Of a stretch of DNA of 64,000 nt, positions 40,982 through 50,228 are shown in pieces (position 1 is the first letter of the stretch; each line of letters opens with the position of its first letter). Origin of the DNA: an uncultured Bacteroidales bacterium. GTDB lineage: Bacteria > Bacteroidota > Bacteroidia > Bacteroidales > UBA1715. Below the pieces are notes generated by a model, which was not told where the DNA came from, made no database searches, and worked only from the letters and a program-made list of their open reading frames with translations. The stretch is from NCBI GenBank assembly GCA_937892155.1, contig CALAUG010000032.1, positions 1 to 64,000 of the forward strand, given 5' to 3'. Both the position numbers and the translations under genes were made by a program.

Positions 40982-42568
40982 ATGGATTCTGAAGCTCTTA
41001 TTTCGATAGTTGATTGCCGAATTGAAGGCAACGAAAAAACGTTTGTGCCAAGTCTTTCTTGGCAAATGAACCAAGGCGAAGCATGGCTTGTGATTGGGCC
41101 GAATGGTGGCGGCAAAGCCGATTTTGTGAATGCCCTTGCGAGAAAAATGTCGTTCGTGCCGAATTCCGTTGGTGAATCGCAGGGCTCGTTCTCGTCGGTT
41201 TTTGGCGATTCTGTCGAAATGGTTTCTTTGGAACGCGCTGCTAAATTAATTGAGGAGGAACGCAACAACGACGAGAGCGACTATGTTGAAGGTGGCGTTG
41301 ATATAGGAAGAACTGGCCGAAGATTTATTACCGAAGGTGTTCTTGGACCGCTAAAAAAAAGCGACGAACTGCCGCAATGGGCAAACGAACTCGACACGCA
41401 TTTCGCCATACAATTGTGCGGCATACAAAAAATCCTCGACCGCGGACTTAAATATATGTCAACTGGAGAAATTAGAAGGACATTGCTTGCTCGCGCATTG
41501 GTTTCTGGTAAGAAATTGTTGGTTTTGAGCGACCCGTTTGCTGGACTCGATGCCGAAAGTCGTAAGATTTTGTTCGATTTCTTCGCAACCATTGTAAACG
41601 CCCAGCAAAAAGGCGATTCGGAATATCCACACATTGTATTATGTATGGAACGTTGGCACGAAATTCCTGAATCAATCAGCAATGTTTTGGAATTTACCAA
41701 CAAAGAAGTGTCGTTTTGTGGTTCAAAAAATGACTATGTACAACGTTTGAAAAGCAAACAAACACAAAACGACAATGAAAAAGCGGCAAAAAAAGAAGAA
41801 TTGTCGTCGTCGCTAACTGCAGCAATAGAAAACACAGCGCCACTCAAACAAGAGACTTCAGAGGAAGAAGAGCTTCTTGTAGAAATGAACCATGTCAATG
41901 TCGGTTGGGGCGACCATCAAGTTTTGATTGACTTGAACTGGAAACTGAAAAAAGGCGAGCATTGGTTGGTTCGTGGTCCTAACGGTTCGGGGAAAACTAC
42001 ATTTTTGGAATTAATAACCGGCGACAATATGCAGGTTTATTGTAACGACGTACGTTTGTTCGGCAAAAAACGTGGCTCTGGAGAATCCATCTGGGAAATC
42101 AAACAAAAACTCGGTATTGTATCATATCGTCTTCATGTGGAGTATAGAATGGTTGGTGGAACAAACCTCCGCAATCTAATCATTTCCGGCTTCCGCGACT
42201 CCATTGGATTGTACGGCGCACCTACAGGTGTCGAAATTGCCATAGCCGACAAATGGCTTGCGCTTGGTGGATTTGCTGGTCGTGAACGCGAATTATTCCG
42301 CGACTTGAGTTATGGCGAACAACGTGCAATGTTGATTCTTCGTTCTGTTGTGAAATGTCCACCAATATTGATATTGGACGAGCCATGCCACGGACTTGAC
42401 GAAGAATACCGCGAAAAAATCCTTCATCTTTTGGAATTAATCGCCGAAAAAGGAACTACCACAATGCTTCACGTAACCCACGATCCAACTGAACGCCTGA
42501 CTTGCGAAAAGCACGTATTGGAATTGTGTCCGGGAGAAACACCGATGTATAGAGTTAGTTGTCTGTAG
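40982..42568 (+). CDS. Tandem-domain ABC ATPase, ModF/PhrA-like
   Basis: A 528-residue soluble protein with two ABC ATPase domains and no membrane segment, like ModF/PhrA proteins (linked to molybdate transport or photorepair by name only). Domain 1 (about 5-240) is degenerate: Walker A GPNGGGKAD keeps Lys45 but has Ala46 where Thr/Ser should be, and Walker B reads LLVLSDPFAGLD with Pro for the catalytic Glu; the signature MSTGEIRR remains. Domain 2 (about 300-528) is intact: GPNGSGKTTFLEL, LSYGEQRAMLIL, ILILDEPCHGLD and THDPTE. Start at ATG 40982; a longer reading from 40952 runs into promoter-like sequence. Confidence 0.88.
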   Translation: MDSEALISIVDCRIEGNEKTFVPSLSWQMNQGEAWLVIGPNGGGKADFVNALARKMSFVPNSVGESQGSFSSVFGDSVEMVSLERAAKLIEEERNNDESDYVEGGVDIGRTGRRFITEGVLGPLKKSDELPQWANELDTHFAIQLCGIQKILDRGLKYMSTGEIRRTLLARALVSGKKLLVLSDPFAGLDAESRKILFDFFATIVNAQQKGDSEYPHIVLCMERWHEIPESISNVLEFTNKEVSFCGSKNDYVQRLKSKQTQNDNEKAAKKEELSSSLTAAIENTAPLKQETSEEEELLVEMNHVNVGWGDHQVLIDLNWKLKKGEHWLVRGPNGSGKTTFLELITGDNMQVYCNDVRLFGKKRGSGESIWEIKQKLGIVSYRLHVEYRMVGGTNLRNLIISGFRDSIGLYGAPTGVEIAIADKWLALGGFAGRERELFRDLSYGEQRAMLILRSVVKCPPILILDEPCHGLDEEYREKILHLLELIAEKGTTTMLHVTHDPTERLTCEKHVLELCPGETPMYRVSCL

Positions 42569-42681
42569 AAAGTATAGATTGTGTATTTATCGTTTTTTAC
42601 AACGAAACAAACAACACGTCACAGAAAACAGATTACTCTTATCAACACTTGTTCATATTCTACGTGAAATTTTTAGCGCGG

Positions 42682-42717
42682 TACGTGTAACACGTAAATA
42701 CTTTTTCTTTACATTTG
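42682..42717 (+). promoter_or_regulatory. DASS-transporter promoter with a 15-bp palindrome
   Basis: TACATTTG (42710-42717) is a -7 element. The -33 position is occupied by the perfect palindrome TACGTGTAACACGTA (42682-42696, odd centre). A further TACGTG half-site is at 42661-42666. This arrangement suggests a dimeric regulator at the promoter. Confidence 0.5.
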
Positions 42718-42772
42718 CGTGGCTTTTGGGGAGGTGTGCCTTAAAAGTAAAGTTTAACAAAAATAAATTTTT

Positions 42773-44245
42773 ATGGATTTAAAAAAGATTATAGGTTTAT
42801 TAGTAACCTTCGCCATCACGGTGACTATCTGGGCGCTTCCAACGGATGTGTTCGGGATTGAAAATTTAACAGTTGTACAACAGCGTGTGATTGCCATGTT
42901 CGTTATGGCTGCATTGCTTTGGATTTTCGAACCAATTCCTAACTGGACAACATCAGTATTAATTATTGTACTTTCGTTGTTGACAGTTTCAAACAAAGGT
43001 ATTGGGTATTTCTGCAACCCTGACGCTGGTCAATTGGTTAAATACACTGATATTATGTCAGCATTCGCCGATCCTGTTGTTATGTTGTTCTTGGGCGGTT
43101 TCGTGTTGGCAATTATGGCATCAAAATATGGATTGGATGTAACTTTGGCAAGAATCCTTTTGAAACCTTTCGGAAAAAATCCTCGTATGGTTCTTCTTGG
43201 TTTCTTGGTAGTAATTGCCGTATTCTCAATGTTTATGAGTAACACAGCAACAGCAGCAATGATGTTGGCTTTCTTGGCACCAGTGCTTGCAGTGCTTCCA
43301 AGCGATGATAAAGGAAAAATCGGATTGTCGTTGGCAATTCCTGTAGCTGCAAACCTTGGTGGTATTGGTACACCAATCGGTACACCTCCTAATGCAACAG
43401 CTGTGAAATTCTTGGCTGAAGCAGGTTGCGAAGTTTCTTTCGGCGACTGGGCAATTAGAATGATTCCTTACGTAATTATCATGATTTTGTTTGCATGGGT
43501 TATACTACAATTATTCTTCCCATTCAAATCGAAGGAAGTTGTTTTGGAAATCAAAGGAAACGAACGTAAGACAGACTGGAAAACATACGTAGTTTGGATT
43601 ACATTCATCGGTACAATCTTGTTGTGGGCTACAGAAAAACTTACAGGTATCAACTCTAACGTAGTAGCATTGATTCCACTTGCAGTTCTTACTTGTACGG
43701 GTATTTTCGGAAAAGAAGACATCAAGGAAATAAACTGGACAGTGCTTTGGTTGGTAGCCGGTGGTTTCGCATTGGGAACATGTTTACAAGGAACTGGTTT
43801 GGCAAAAGTTCTTATCGACGCCATTCCATTCGGAACAATGGGTGTTGTACTTGTATTCATCATCGCTGGTTTGGTTTGCTACTTCTTGTCGAACTTCATC
43901 AGCAACTCTGCAACAGCAGCATTGTTGATTCCAATCTTGATTGTGGTTGCCGAAGCAATGGCTGATCCTGCTGCAGCAAGCCACGATACATTCATGTCGT
44001 TGGGCGGAACACACGCAATGATTTCATTCATCGCAGTTTGTGCATCAATCGCAATGTTGTTCCCAATTTCAACTCCACCGAATGCAATCGCTGCATCAAC
44101 AGGTTTGGTTGAAACTAAGGATATGGCTAAAGTTGGTATCATAATTGGTGTTGTAGGTTTTATTTTGGGATATTTCTGGTTGACAACAATCTTCCCATTT
44201 GAACAGACAGCCGAAGTTGCTCAAACGGTAGCAGCAACATTATAA
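42773..44245 (+). CDS. DASS-family (SLC13) sodium:anion symporter
   Basis: A 490-residue inner-membrane transporter for dicarboxylates, sulfate or similar anions. About eleven to twelve hydrophobic segments. Both SNT motifs of the family are present: MSNTATAAMM (about residue 153) and NFISNSATAALLIPI (about residue 376), each followed by the Pro-rich partner (GGIGTPIGTPPNATAVKFL; MLFPISTPPNAIAASTG). SNT/SNS chemistry suggests di- or tricarboxylate. It ends at a strong terminator and is followed by a porin gene, a frequent pairing in this phylum. Confidence 0.93.
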   Translation: MDLKKIIGLLVTFAITVTIWALPTDVFGIENLTVVQQRVIAMFVMAALLWIFEPIPNWTTSVLIIVLSLLTVSNKGIGYFCNPDAGQLVKYTDIMSAFADPVVMLFLGGFVLAIMASKYGLDVTLARILLKPFGKNPRMVLLGFLVVIAVFSMFMSNTATAAMMLAFLAPVLAVLPSDDKGKIGLSLAIPVAANLGGIGTPIGTPPNATAVKFLAEAGCEVSFGDWAIRMIPYVIIMILFAWVILQLFFPFKSKEVVLEIKGNERKTDWKTYVVWITFIGTILLWATEKLTGINSNVVALIPLAVLTCTGIFGKEDIKEINWTVLWLVAGGFALGTCLQGTGLAKVLIDAIPFGTMGVVLVFIIAGLVCYFLSNFISNSATAALLIPILIVVAEAMADPAAASHDTFMSLGGTHAMISFIAVCASIAMLFPISTPPNAIAASTGLVETKDMAKVGIIIGVVGFILGYFWLTTIFPFEQTAEVAQTVAATL

Positions 44246-44260
44246 TTAGAATAAACAATA

Positions 44261-44292
44261 AAAGGGGAACTCAAAAGGTTCCCCTTTCTTTT
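44261..44292 (+). terminator. Intrinsic terminator after the DASS gene
   Basis: Stem aaaggggaac (44261-44270) with gttccccttt (44278-44287), loop of seven bases, followed by a T-rich tract (ctttttaa). The porin start lies twelve bases further on, so read-through into the porin is likely partial. Confidence 0.85.
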
Positions 44293-44303
44293 TAATACAC
44301 AGT

Positions 44304-45677
44304 ATGAATAAATTTATATGTTTGACAGCAGCTTCCCTTTTAGCAGGAAGTGTTTCGTTCGCTCAAGAAGAAAAGCCAGCACCAAAAGCTGAATTAAAAT
44401 GGTATGGTTTTGTCCGCAACTACTTCACATTCGACACACGTGAAAGTAAAGCCGGAACCGACGAATTGTATTATTATTTGCCTTTAGACGAATCAATTCA
44501 AGCAGACGGAACCGACATTAACCAACATCCAACAATGAAATGGAGCGCAATCACTTCACGTCTTGGTTTGGACGTAAAGAACTACAAAATAGGCGATAAT
44601 ATGGAAGTTGGTGCAAAAATAGAAGCTGACTTTTACAGTGGCGTAAGTGGTGTTACCGGAACGGCACAATTCCGTCTTCGTCAAGCATATACGACATTGA
44701 ACTGGAAAGATAAAAGTGATAACAAATATGGTTTGAAAGTTGGTCAGGCTTGGCATCCAATGGCAGCCGACATGGTTCACAGCACGAACTTGGAAATTGG
44801 TGTTCCATTTGGACCATTCAGCCGTACTCCGCAAATTACATTTGATTATACACCAGGAAAATTCTCCCTTACTGCATCGGCTCTTTGGCAAATGCAATAT
44901 ACATCAGGCGGACCAGAAGGTGCTTCTGCAAACTACATTAAATATAGCAATATCCCAGAATTTTATTTAGGTGTTAATTTCAAAGGAGACAATGGATTCC
45001 TTGCACGCATCGGTGTTGACATGCTAAACATCAAGCCACGCTACAAAGGAACAGCAGAAATGCTAAAAGGTTCTGACACAATCTCGTACACTGCATTGGT
45101 TGACGACAAAATAACAACAATTTCTCCATTTGTGTACGTACAATACAAGAAAAACGATTTCGAAATCAAAGCCAAAAGTATCTATGCTGAAGCTGGCGAG
45201 CACATGAATTTGAATGGTGGCTACGGCGTTTCTGCAAAATACGACGGACTTGGTGAAGATGGACATTGGGAATATACTCCGACAAGAGTTTCTTCTTCGT
45301 GGGTTAGTTTAACCTATGGTAAGAAGTGGCAAGGAATATTCTTCGCTGGCTACGCAAAGAATTTCGGCACGAAAGACGAACTTGCTGTTGACTATACCGA
45401 CAGCGAAGGAAAAACGTACGCAAACAAGGCTAACAACTATTTGGCAAAAAACACATACGAGAATGTTAATTCTATGTGGCGAATTGCTCCCGGAATAGTT
45501 CGCAACTGGAATAAACTTGCTCTTTCTTTTGAATGGCAAATCACTTCTGTTGAATATGGAACATTCTTTAAGCAAGACGGCGTTTCTTACGTCAGTGCTA
45601 AAAATGGTCTTGCAGAAGATAAAACTCACTGGATTACAAACCATCGTTTGCAAATGATGTTGAAATATAGTTTCTAA
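44304..45677 (+). CDS. Outer-membrane porin-like beta-barrel
   Basis: A 457-residue outer-membrane protein with signal peptide MNKFICLTAASLLAGSVSFAQ. The mature chain is made of alternating strands with aromatic girdles (for example ELKWYGFVRNYFTFDT, YGLKVGQAWHPMAADMVH, FSLTASALWQMQYTSGG) and ends in the phenylalanine expected of outer-membrane barrels (MLKYSF). It probably lets the anion carried by the adjacent DASS symporter enter. The stop overlaps the next gene's start (TAATG). Confidence 0.87.
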   Translation: MNKFICLTAASLLAGSVSFAQEEKPAPKAELKWYGFVRNYFTFDTRESKAGTDELYYYLPLDESIQADGTDINQHPTMKWSAITSRLGLDVKNYKIGDNMEVGAKIEADFYSGVSGVTGTAQFRLRQAYTTLNWKDKSDNKYGLKVGQAWHPMAADMVHSTNLEIGVPFGPFSRTPQITFDYTPGKFSLTASALWQMQYTSGGPEGASANYIKYSNIPEFYLGVNFKGDNGFLARIGVDMLNIKPRYKGTAEMLKGSDTISYTALVDDKITTISPFVYVQYKKNDFEIKAKSIYAEAGEHMNLNGGYGVSAKYDGLGEDGHWEYTPTRVSSSWVSLTYGKKWQGIFFAGYAKNFGTKDELAVDYTDSEGKTYANKANNYLAKNTYENVNSMWRIAPGIVRNWNKLALSFEWQITSVEYGTFFKQDGVSYVSAKNGLAEDKTHWITNHRLQMMLKYSF

Positions 45678-46507
45678 TGCAGCTCGGAAAGAAAAATACT
45701 CTTACTGTTCTCCGTAAAGTTGATTTCGGTTTTTATCTTGATGCGCAAGAATACGACAGCGTTTTATTACCGAAACGCTATGCTCCTGAAAATCTACAGG
45801 AAGGCGACGAAATAGAAGTATTTATTTATCTTGATTCCGAAGACAGAATTATTGCGACAACAGAAACTCCCCTTGCAGAAATCGGCGATTTTGCCTATTT
45901 GACAGTTAAAGAAGTAAACAAATTCGGCGCTTACCTTGACTGGGGGTTACCAAAAGATTTGTTTGTTCCATACCGCGAGCAAAAACTTCGGATGACAGCA
46001 GGAAAACAATATTGGGTCTACGTATATCTTGACAAGGACACAGACCGAATTGCAGCATCTGCAAAGATTGACAAGTATTTAGACCAATATAATCCACCCT
46101 ATTACGAAGGCGACGAAGTATCAATACAAATTCATTCCAAAACCGATTTGGGAACAAAAGTCATCGTCGACAAAATGTATTGGGGCATTATTTACGAAAA
46201 CGAGATTTTTACAAATCTCACAGTCGGTGAAACCAGAATTGGCTATATCAAAAAAATTCGCGAAGATTTAAAATTAGACATAAGTCTTTCTAAATCAGGA
46301 TATTTAAATAAAATTTCCGATATAGAATCTACCATACTTGAGGCTTTGAACGCAAACAATGGTTTTCTGCCATTACACGACAAAAGTTCATCGGATGAAA
46401 TAAAGGAGGCAATCAATATGAGCAAAAAATCGTTCAAAATGGCGATTGGCGGACTTTACAAATCGGGGAAAATATCTCTTGAAGATAACGGAATCAGACT
46501 GAAATGA
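45677..46507 (+). CDS. CvfB/YitL-type S1-like RNA-binding protein
   Basis: A 276-residue protein with three S1-like OB folds (about 1-60, 63-140, 145-210) and a C-terminal winged helix (about 215-276), the CvfB layout. Recognisable runs: VDFGFYLDAQEYDSVLLPKRYAP, VNKFGAYLDWGLPKDLFVPYREQ, VYVYLDKDTDRIAASAKIDKYL and, near the end, MSKKSFKMAIGGLYKSGKISLE. Such proteins affect RNA or virulence-gene expression in firmicutes. It overlaps both neighbours by a few bases, in a porin-cvfB-dusB run. Confidence 0.9.
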   Translation: MQLGKKNTLTVLRKVDFGFYLDAQEYDSVLLPKRYAPENLQEGDEIEVFIYLDSEDRIIATTETPLAEIGDFAYLTVKEVNKFGAYLDWGLPKDLFVPYREQKLRMTAGKQYWVYVYLDKDTDRIAASAKIDKYLDQYNPPYYEGDEVSIQIHSKTDLGTKVIVDKMYWGIIYENEIFTNLTVGETRIGYIKKIREDLKLDISLSKSGYLNKISDIESTILEALNANNGFLPLHDKSSSDEIKEAINMSKKSFKMAIGGLYKSGKISLEDNGIRLK

Positions 46508-47487
46508 AAATTGGTTCTATAGAATTCGACAAATATCCTGTGTTTGCCGCACCTATGGAAGACGTGAGCGAACCATCGTTCCGGTATATGTGCAAAAAAT
46601 ACGGTGCCGATCTACTCTACTCCGAATTTGCGGCAAGCGACGCCATCGTGCGCTCTATCAAACAGACAATGAGAAAAGTCACAAGCTACGAATACGAACG
46701 CCCATTCGTGGTACAGATATTTGGTAAAGATCCACGAGTAATGGCCGATGCAGCTAAAATTGTAGAGTCTGAATTCAAACCTGATATTATTGACATCAAT
46801 TTTGGCTGTCCCGTGAAAAAAATCGCTGGCAAAGGCGCTGGTTCGGGCTTATTACGAAACATTCCCTTAATGGTAGAGATTGCAAAATCTGTTGTTAACG
46901 CTGTTTCTACACCTGTCACGGCAAAGACACGTCTTGGTTGGGATTCCGACGACAAACCGATAATAAGCGTTGCTGAGCAGCTTCAAGACGTTGGCATACA
47001 AGCCCTTACAATACACGGACGTACTCGGGCACAAATGTACACCGGCGAAGCGGACTGGACACTCATAGGCGAAGTGAAACGCAATCCACGTATGCACATT
47101 CCTATCATAGGCAACGGTGATATTGATTCTCCACAAAAAGCAAAAGAAGCATTCGACAACTTCGGCGTAGACGCCATTATGATTGGACGTGCAAGTATTG
47201 GAGCACCGTGGATTTTCAAGCACGTAAAACATTATCTCAACACAGGAGAACTGTTACCAGAGCCGACCATCAAAGAACAAGTTGAAGTCATTAAAGAATC
47301 TATGCTAAAATCCGTCGAATTTATGGGATTGCCCGGCGGTGTAATTCACATGCGCCGTCAATTTGCACGGACATTCAAAGGATTGGAGAACTTCAGGGAT
47401 ACAAGAATCAAACTTCTCAATCTCAGCGACTTACAAGAAACTTTGAATTTACTTGATGAAATTGCCGAAAAATGGGGCAACAATTAA
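46504..47487 (+). CDS. dusB: tRNA-dihydrouridine synthase
   Basis: A 327-residue FMN enzyme of the Dus family that reduces uridine to dihydrouridine in the tRNA D-loop. TIM-barrel motifs: VFAAPMEDVSEPSFRYMCKKYGADLLYSEF, IIDINFGCPVKKIAGKGAGSGLL (with the catalytic Cys), KTRLGWD, LTIHGRTRAQMYTGEADW and IIGNGDIDSPQKA, followed by GVDAIMIGRASIGAPWIFK. The ATGA overlap with the stop of cvfB shows coupled translation. Confidence 0.95.
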   Translation: MKIGSIEFDKYPVFAAPMEDVSEPSFRYMCKKYGADLLYSEFAASDAIVRSIKQTMRKVTSYEYERPFVVQIFGKDPRVMADAAKIVESEFKPDIIDINFGCPVKKIAGKGAGSGLLRNIPLMVEIAKSVVNAVSTPVTAKTRLGWDSDDKPIISVAEQLQDVGIQALTIHGRTRAQMYTGEADWTLIGEVKRNPRMHIPIIGNGDIDSPQKAKEAFDNFGVDAIMIGRASIGAPWIFKHVKHYLNTGELLPEPTIKEQVEVIKESMLKSVEFMGLPGGVIHMRRQFARTFKGLENFRDTRIKLLNLSDLQETLNLLDEIAEKWGNN

Positions 47488-47518
47488 ATTACATCGTTCC
47501 TTTTTCCAAATCATTTTG

Positions 47519-47526
47519 TACCTTTG
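47519..47526 (+). promoter_or_regulatory. Probable -7 promoter element for the MBL-tsaB-DUF2851 run
   Basis: TACCTTTG, 20 bases before the ATG at 47546 and after dusB. A clear -33 TTTG is not seen at the usual distance. Confidence 0.5.
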
Positions 47527-47545
47527 AGCATCAAAAACACAGATA

Positions 47546-48187
47546 ATGAAAATTAAGCAGTTTGTATTCAATCATTTTGGCGAAAACACATACGTAGTCA
47601 TTGACGAAACGACCTCATCCTGCGCCATTATTGACCCTGGATGTTTCCGTGAAACAGAAAAACAGACGCTTGTTTCGTTTTTCAAAAGTAACAATTTAGT
47701 TCCCGACAAAATTTTGTTTACTCACTGCCACGTTGATCATACGTTTGGCGCACATTTTCTTTTAGAAGAATATCCGCTTATTCAAACATACGCACATCAA
47801 AGCGAACAACATTTCATTGATACTGCTGTTGAACAGGCCGAGAGTTTTGGGGTTACAATTGATCAACCGCCAGCAATTGCACACTATGTGTATGATGGAC
47901 AAACAATCACTATCGGAGCGCTTGAATTCAAAGTAATTTGCACGCCTGGTCATTCGCTCGGCTGCGTATGCTATTACAATAAAGAAAACAATATTTTATT
48001 TTCTGGTGACACGCTTTTCGCAAACAGCGTAGGTCGCACCGATTTGTACGGAAGCAGCCATCTATCTTTGATGAACTCCATACAAGAAAAACTTATGGTT
48101 CTACCCGAGAACACAGACGTGCTGCCGGGACACGGACCAAGTACGACCATAGGGGAAGAAAAAAACACAAATCCATATATCCAATGA
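47546..48187 (+). CDS. Glyoxalase II-like metallo-beta-lactamase hydrolase
   Basis: A 213-residue MBL-fold hydrolase. Metal-binding motif LFTHCHVDHTFGAHFL (HxHxDH), then CTPGHSLGCVCYY (His), LFSGDTLFANSVGRTDL (Asp) and VLPGHGPSTTIGEEK (His), the glyoxalase II/YcbL-like set. It probably splits a thioester. It overlaps tsaB by four bases (ATGA). Confidence 0.92.
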   Translation: MKIKQFVFNHFGENTYVVIDETTSSCAIIDPGCFRETEKQTLVSFFKSNNLVPDKILFTHCHVDHTFGAHFLLEEYPLIQTYAHQSEQHFIDTAVEQAESFGVTIDQPPAIAHYVYDGQTITIGALEFKVICTPGHSLGCVCYYNKENNILFSGDTLFANSVGRTDLYGSSHLSLMNSIQEKLMVLPENTDVLPGHGPSTTIGEEKNTNPYIQ

Positions 48188-48876
48188 AAAGAATTTTAAG
48201 TATTGAAACCGCAACAACCGTCTGTTCCGTAGCAATACACGAGGACAACGAATGTATTGCACTCAAGGAAATCAATGAGCCCAATGCTCATTCCGAAAAA
48301 TTAACCGTACTTATAGAACAGTTACTCAACGAACGAAATCTGCAAATCGCCGACTTTAATGCAATTGCACTAAGCAAAGGTCCTGGGTCATATACAGGTC
48401 TTCGTATTGGCGCATCAGTGGCAAAAGGGCTTTGTTATGCCTGTAAATTGCCGTTAATCACCGTTGATACGTTAAAGGCATTGGCTTTATCGTGCAAGAA
48501 TAAAGTTCAGAATAATGCCCCCGAAGTAATCTATATGCCAATGATTGACGCACGCAGAATGGAAGTATATACTTCATTGTGGAACAACCAATTACAAAAC
48601 ATTCAAGACACTCACGCATTGGTTGTTACATACGAGGCAAAAGCATCGTTTGAACCAACAAAGCACTACTATCTTTGTGGTGACGGAAGTTCAAAATGCC
48701 GAGAAACACTTGAGAGTGGTAACATTACCTTCGTTGACAATATTGATGCAACAGCAAAAACCATAGGCGATTTAGCCTGCGAACTGTACGACAAACAAGA
48801 ATTTGCCGACGTTGCTTATTTTGAGCCCTTCTATCTCAAAGAATTTCAAGCCACAACGCCTAAGAAATTGATATAG
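48184..48876 (+). CDS. tsaB: tRNA threonylcarbamoyladenosine biosynthesis protein TsaB
   Basis: A 230-residue ASKHA-fold partner of TsaD in t6A synthesis. N-terminus ILSIETATTVCSVAI, then HSEKLTVLIEQLL, ALSKGPGSYTGLRIGASVAKGLCYA and the later MPMIDARRMEVYTSLW are all family signatures. Works with TsaE (6908) of this window. ATG overlaps the stop of the MBL hydrolase; DUF2851 starts at the base after its stop. Confidence 0.95.
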   Translation: MKRILSIETATTVCSVAIHEDNECIALKEINEPNAHSEKLTVLIEQLLNERNLQIADFNAIALSKGPGSYTGLRIGASVAKGLCYACKLPLITVDTLKALALSCKNKVQNNAPEVIYMPMIDARRMEVYTSLWNNQLQNIQDTHALVVTYEAKASFEPTKHYYLCGDGSSKCRETLESGNITFVDNIDATAKTIGDLACELYDKQEFADVAYFEPFYLKEFQATTPKKLI

Positions 48877-50160
48877 ATGACAGAAGCTTTTTTGCAGTAT
48901 GTCTGGCAACATCAGTTGATGTGCCTGGACAAACTATATACGACCGATAAGGAAGAAATTTCCATTATCAAGATTGGTACATTCAACAGAAATGCAGGTC
49001 CCGATTTTTTAAATGCAAAAATAAAAATTGGCAACACAATTTGGGCTGGCGATGTAGAAATACACATAAAATCAAGCGATTGGTATGTTCATCAACATCA
49101 CAAAAATCCTGTATATAATAGTGTTATATTGCACGCAGTTGCCTCGTTTGACAAAGACGTTTATTCCGAAAACGGACATAAAATTCCTACGCTTCTCATT
49201 CCAATTTTGCCACAGATATCATACAATTATATGACGTTCAGCAATATACAAGAATGTATCAAATGTGGGAACCAATTAACAAATATTGACACCAGCCGAA
49301 TCAATATGTTTATAGAACGATTGGTTGCGGAACGATTTGAACAAAAAGCATTACATATTTTTGAGTTTTACAATGCGACCAACCACAACTGGGAAGAAAC
49401 GCTCTATCAACAACTTGCAAGAAATTTTGGCAGTAACACCAACAGCGAGGCTTTTGAAGCATTGGCACAAAGTCTCCCTCTGCATATCATAGAAAAGCAT
49501 AAAGACAATGCCTTTCAAATAGAAGCCCTATTATTCGGACAAGCAAATGTATGGAGCAACAACGCCGATGAATATGAGACAAGGCTCAAACAAGAATACC
49601 AGTTTCTACAAAAAAAATACAGCCTCACTCCTATTAGTTCTACCGTATGGAAATTTGCGAAAATGCGGCCCCGTAATTTTCCAACTATACGCATAGCTCA
49701 ATTTGCACGATTGCTATTTTGCAAACAGCATATAACCTCAAAAATATTAGAAATAAAGACGGTAGAAACGATGAGAGCTCTATTTCTCTGTTCTGCCGAT
49801 GAATATTGGGAAACACATTTTTCGTTTAGCAAAGAATCTCCCAAGCACAACACAGATATAGGCAGACAAAGCATAGACACGATTTTAATAAATACCGTCA
49901 TTCCATTTCTGTTTGCTTATGGAAAAGAGCATCAAAACGAAAACATAAAAGAACGGGCATACAATTTTCTTATGAAACTTCCACCAGAAAAAAATGCAAT
50001 CATTTCGAAATGGGAACAATATGGTTTACAAGTGACAAATGCATTAGAAAGTCAAGGATTGATACAACTATACAATAACTACTGCACTGAGAAAAATTGC
50101 TTTCACTGCCCTATTGGACACATAATCTTAAAATTAAATCCTATAACAAAAACATATTGA
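48877..50160 (+). CDS. DUF2851 family protein
   Basis: A 427-residue cytosolic protein of a Bacteroidota-specific family with no known function. Family markers: ALQYVWQHQLM-like opening (AFLQYVWQHQLM), IIKIGTFNRNAGPDFLNAKIKIGNTIWAGDVEIHI, SDWYVHQHHKNPVYNSVILHAV, and the cysteine-containing end YNNYCTEKNCFHCPIGH. The C-x4-C-x2-C pattern there may bind metal. It begins immediately after tsaB and closes the run. Confidence 0.88.
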   Translation: MTEAFLQYVWQHQLMCLDKLYTTDKEEISIIKIGTFNRNAGPDFLNAKIKIGNTIWAGDVEIHIKSSDWYVHQHHKNPVYNSVILHAVASFDKDVYSENGHKIPTLLIPILPQISYNYMTFSNIQECIKCGNQLTNIDTSRINMFIERLVAERFEQKALHIFEFYNATNHNWEETLYQQLARNFGSNTNSEAFEALAQSLPLHIIEKHKDNAFQIEALLFGQANVWSNNADEYETRLKQEYQFLQKKYSLTPISSTVWKFAKMRPRNFPTIRIAQFARLLFCKQHITSKILEIKTVETMRALFLCSADEYWETHFSFSKESPKHNTDIGRQSIDTILINTVIPFLFAYGKEHQNENIKERAYNFLMKLPPEKNAIISKWEQYGLQVTNALESQGLIQLYNNYCTEKNCFHCPIGHIILKLNPITKTY

Positions 50161-50205
50161 CTCATTAATTTTTTACAAATTCTTAATCACGAAACACTAA
50201 TCTCG

Positions 50206-50213
50206 TATCTTTG
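50206..50213 (+). promoter_or_regulatory. Probable -7 promoter element of the Rieske-like lipoprotein gene
   Basis: TATCTTTG, 16 bases before the ATG at 50229. It excludes a longer reading from a TTG at 50211. Confidence 0.5.
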
Positions 50214-50228
50214 TTTAAAATAAACGAC

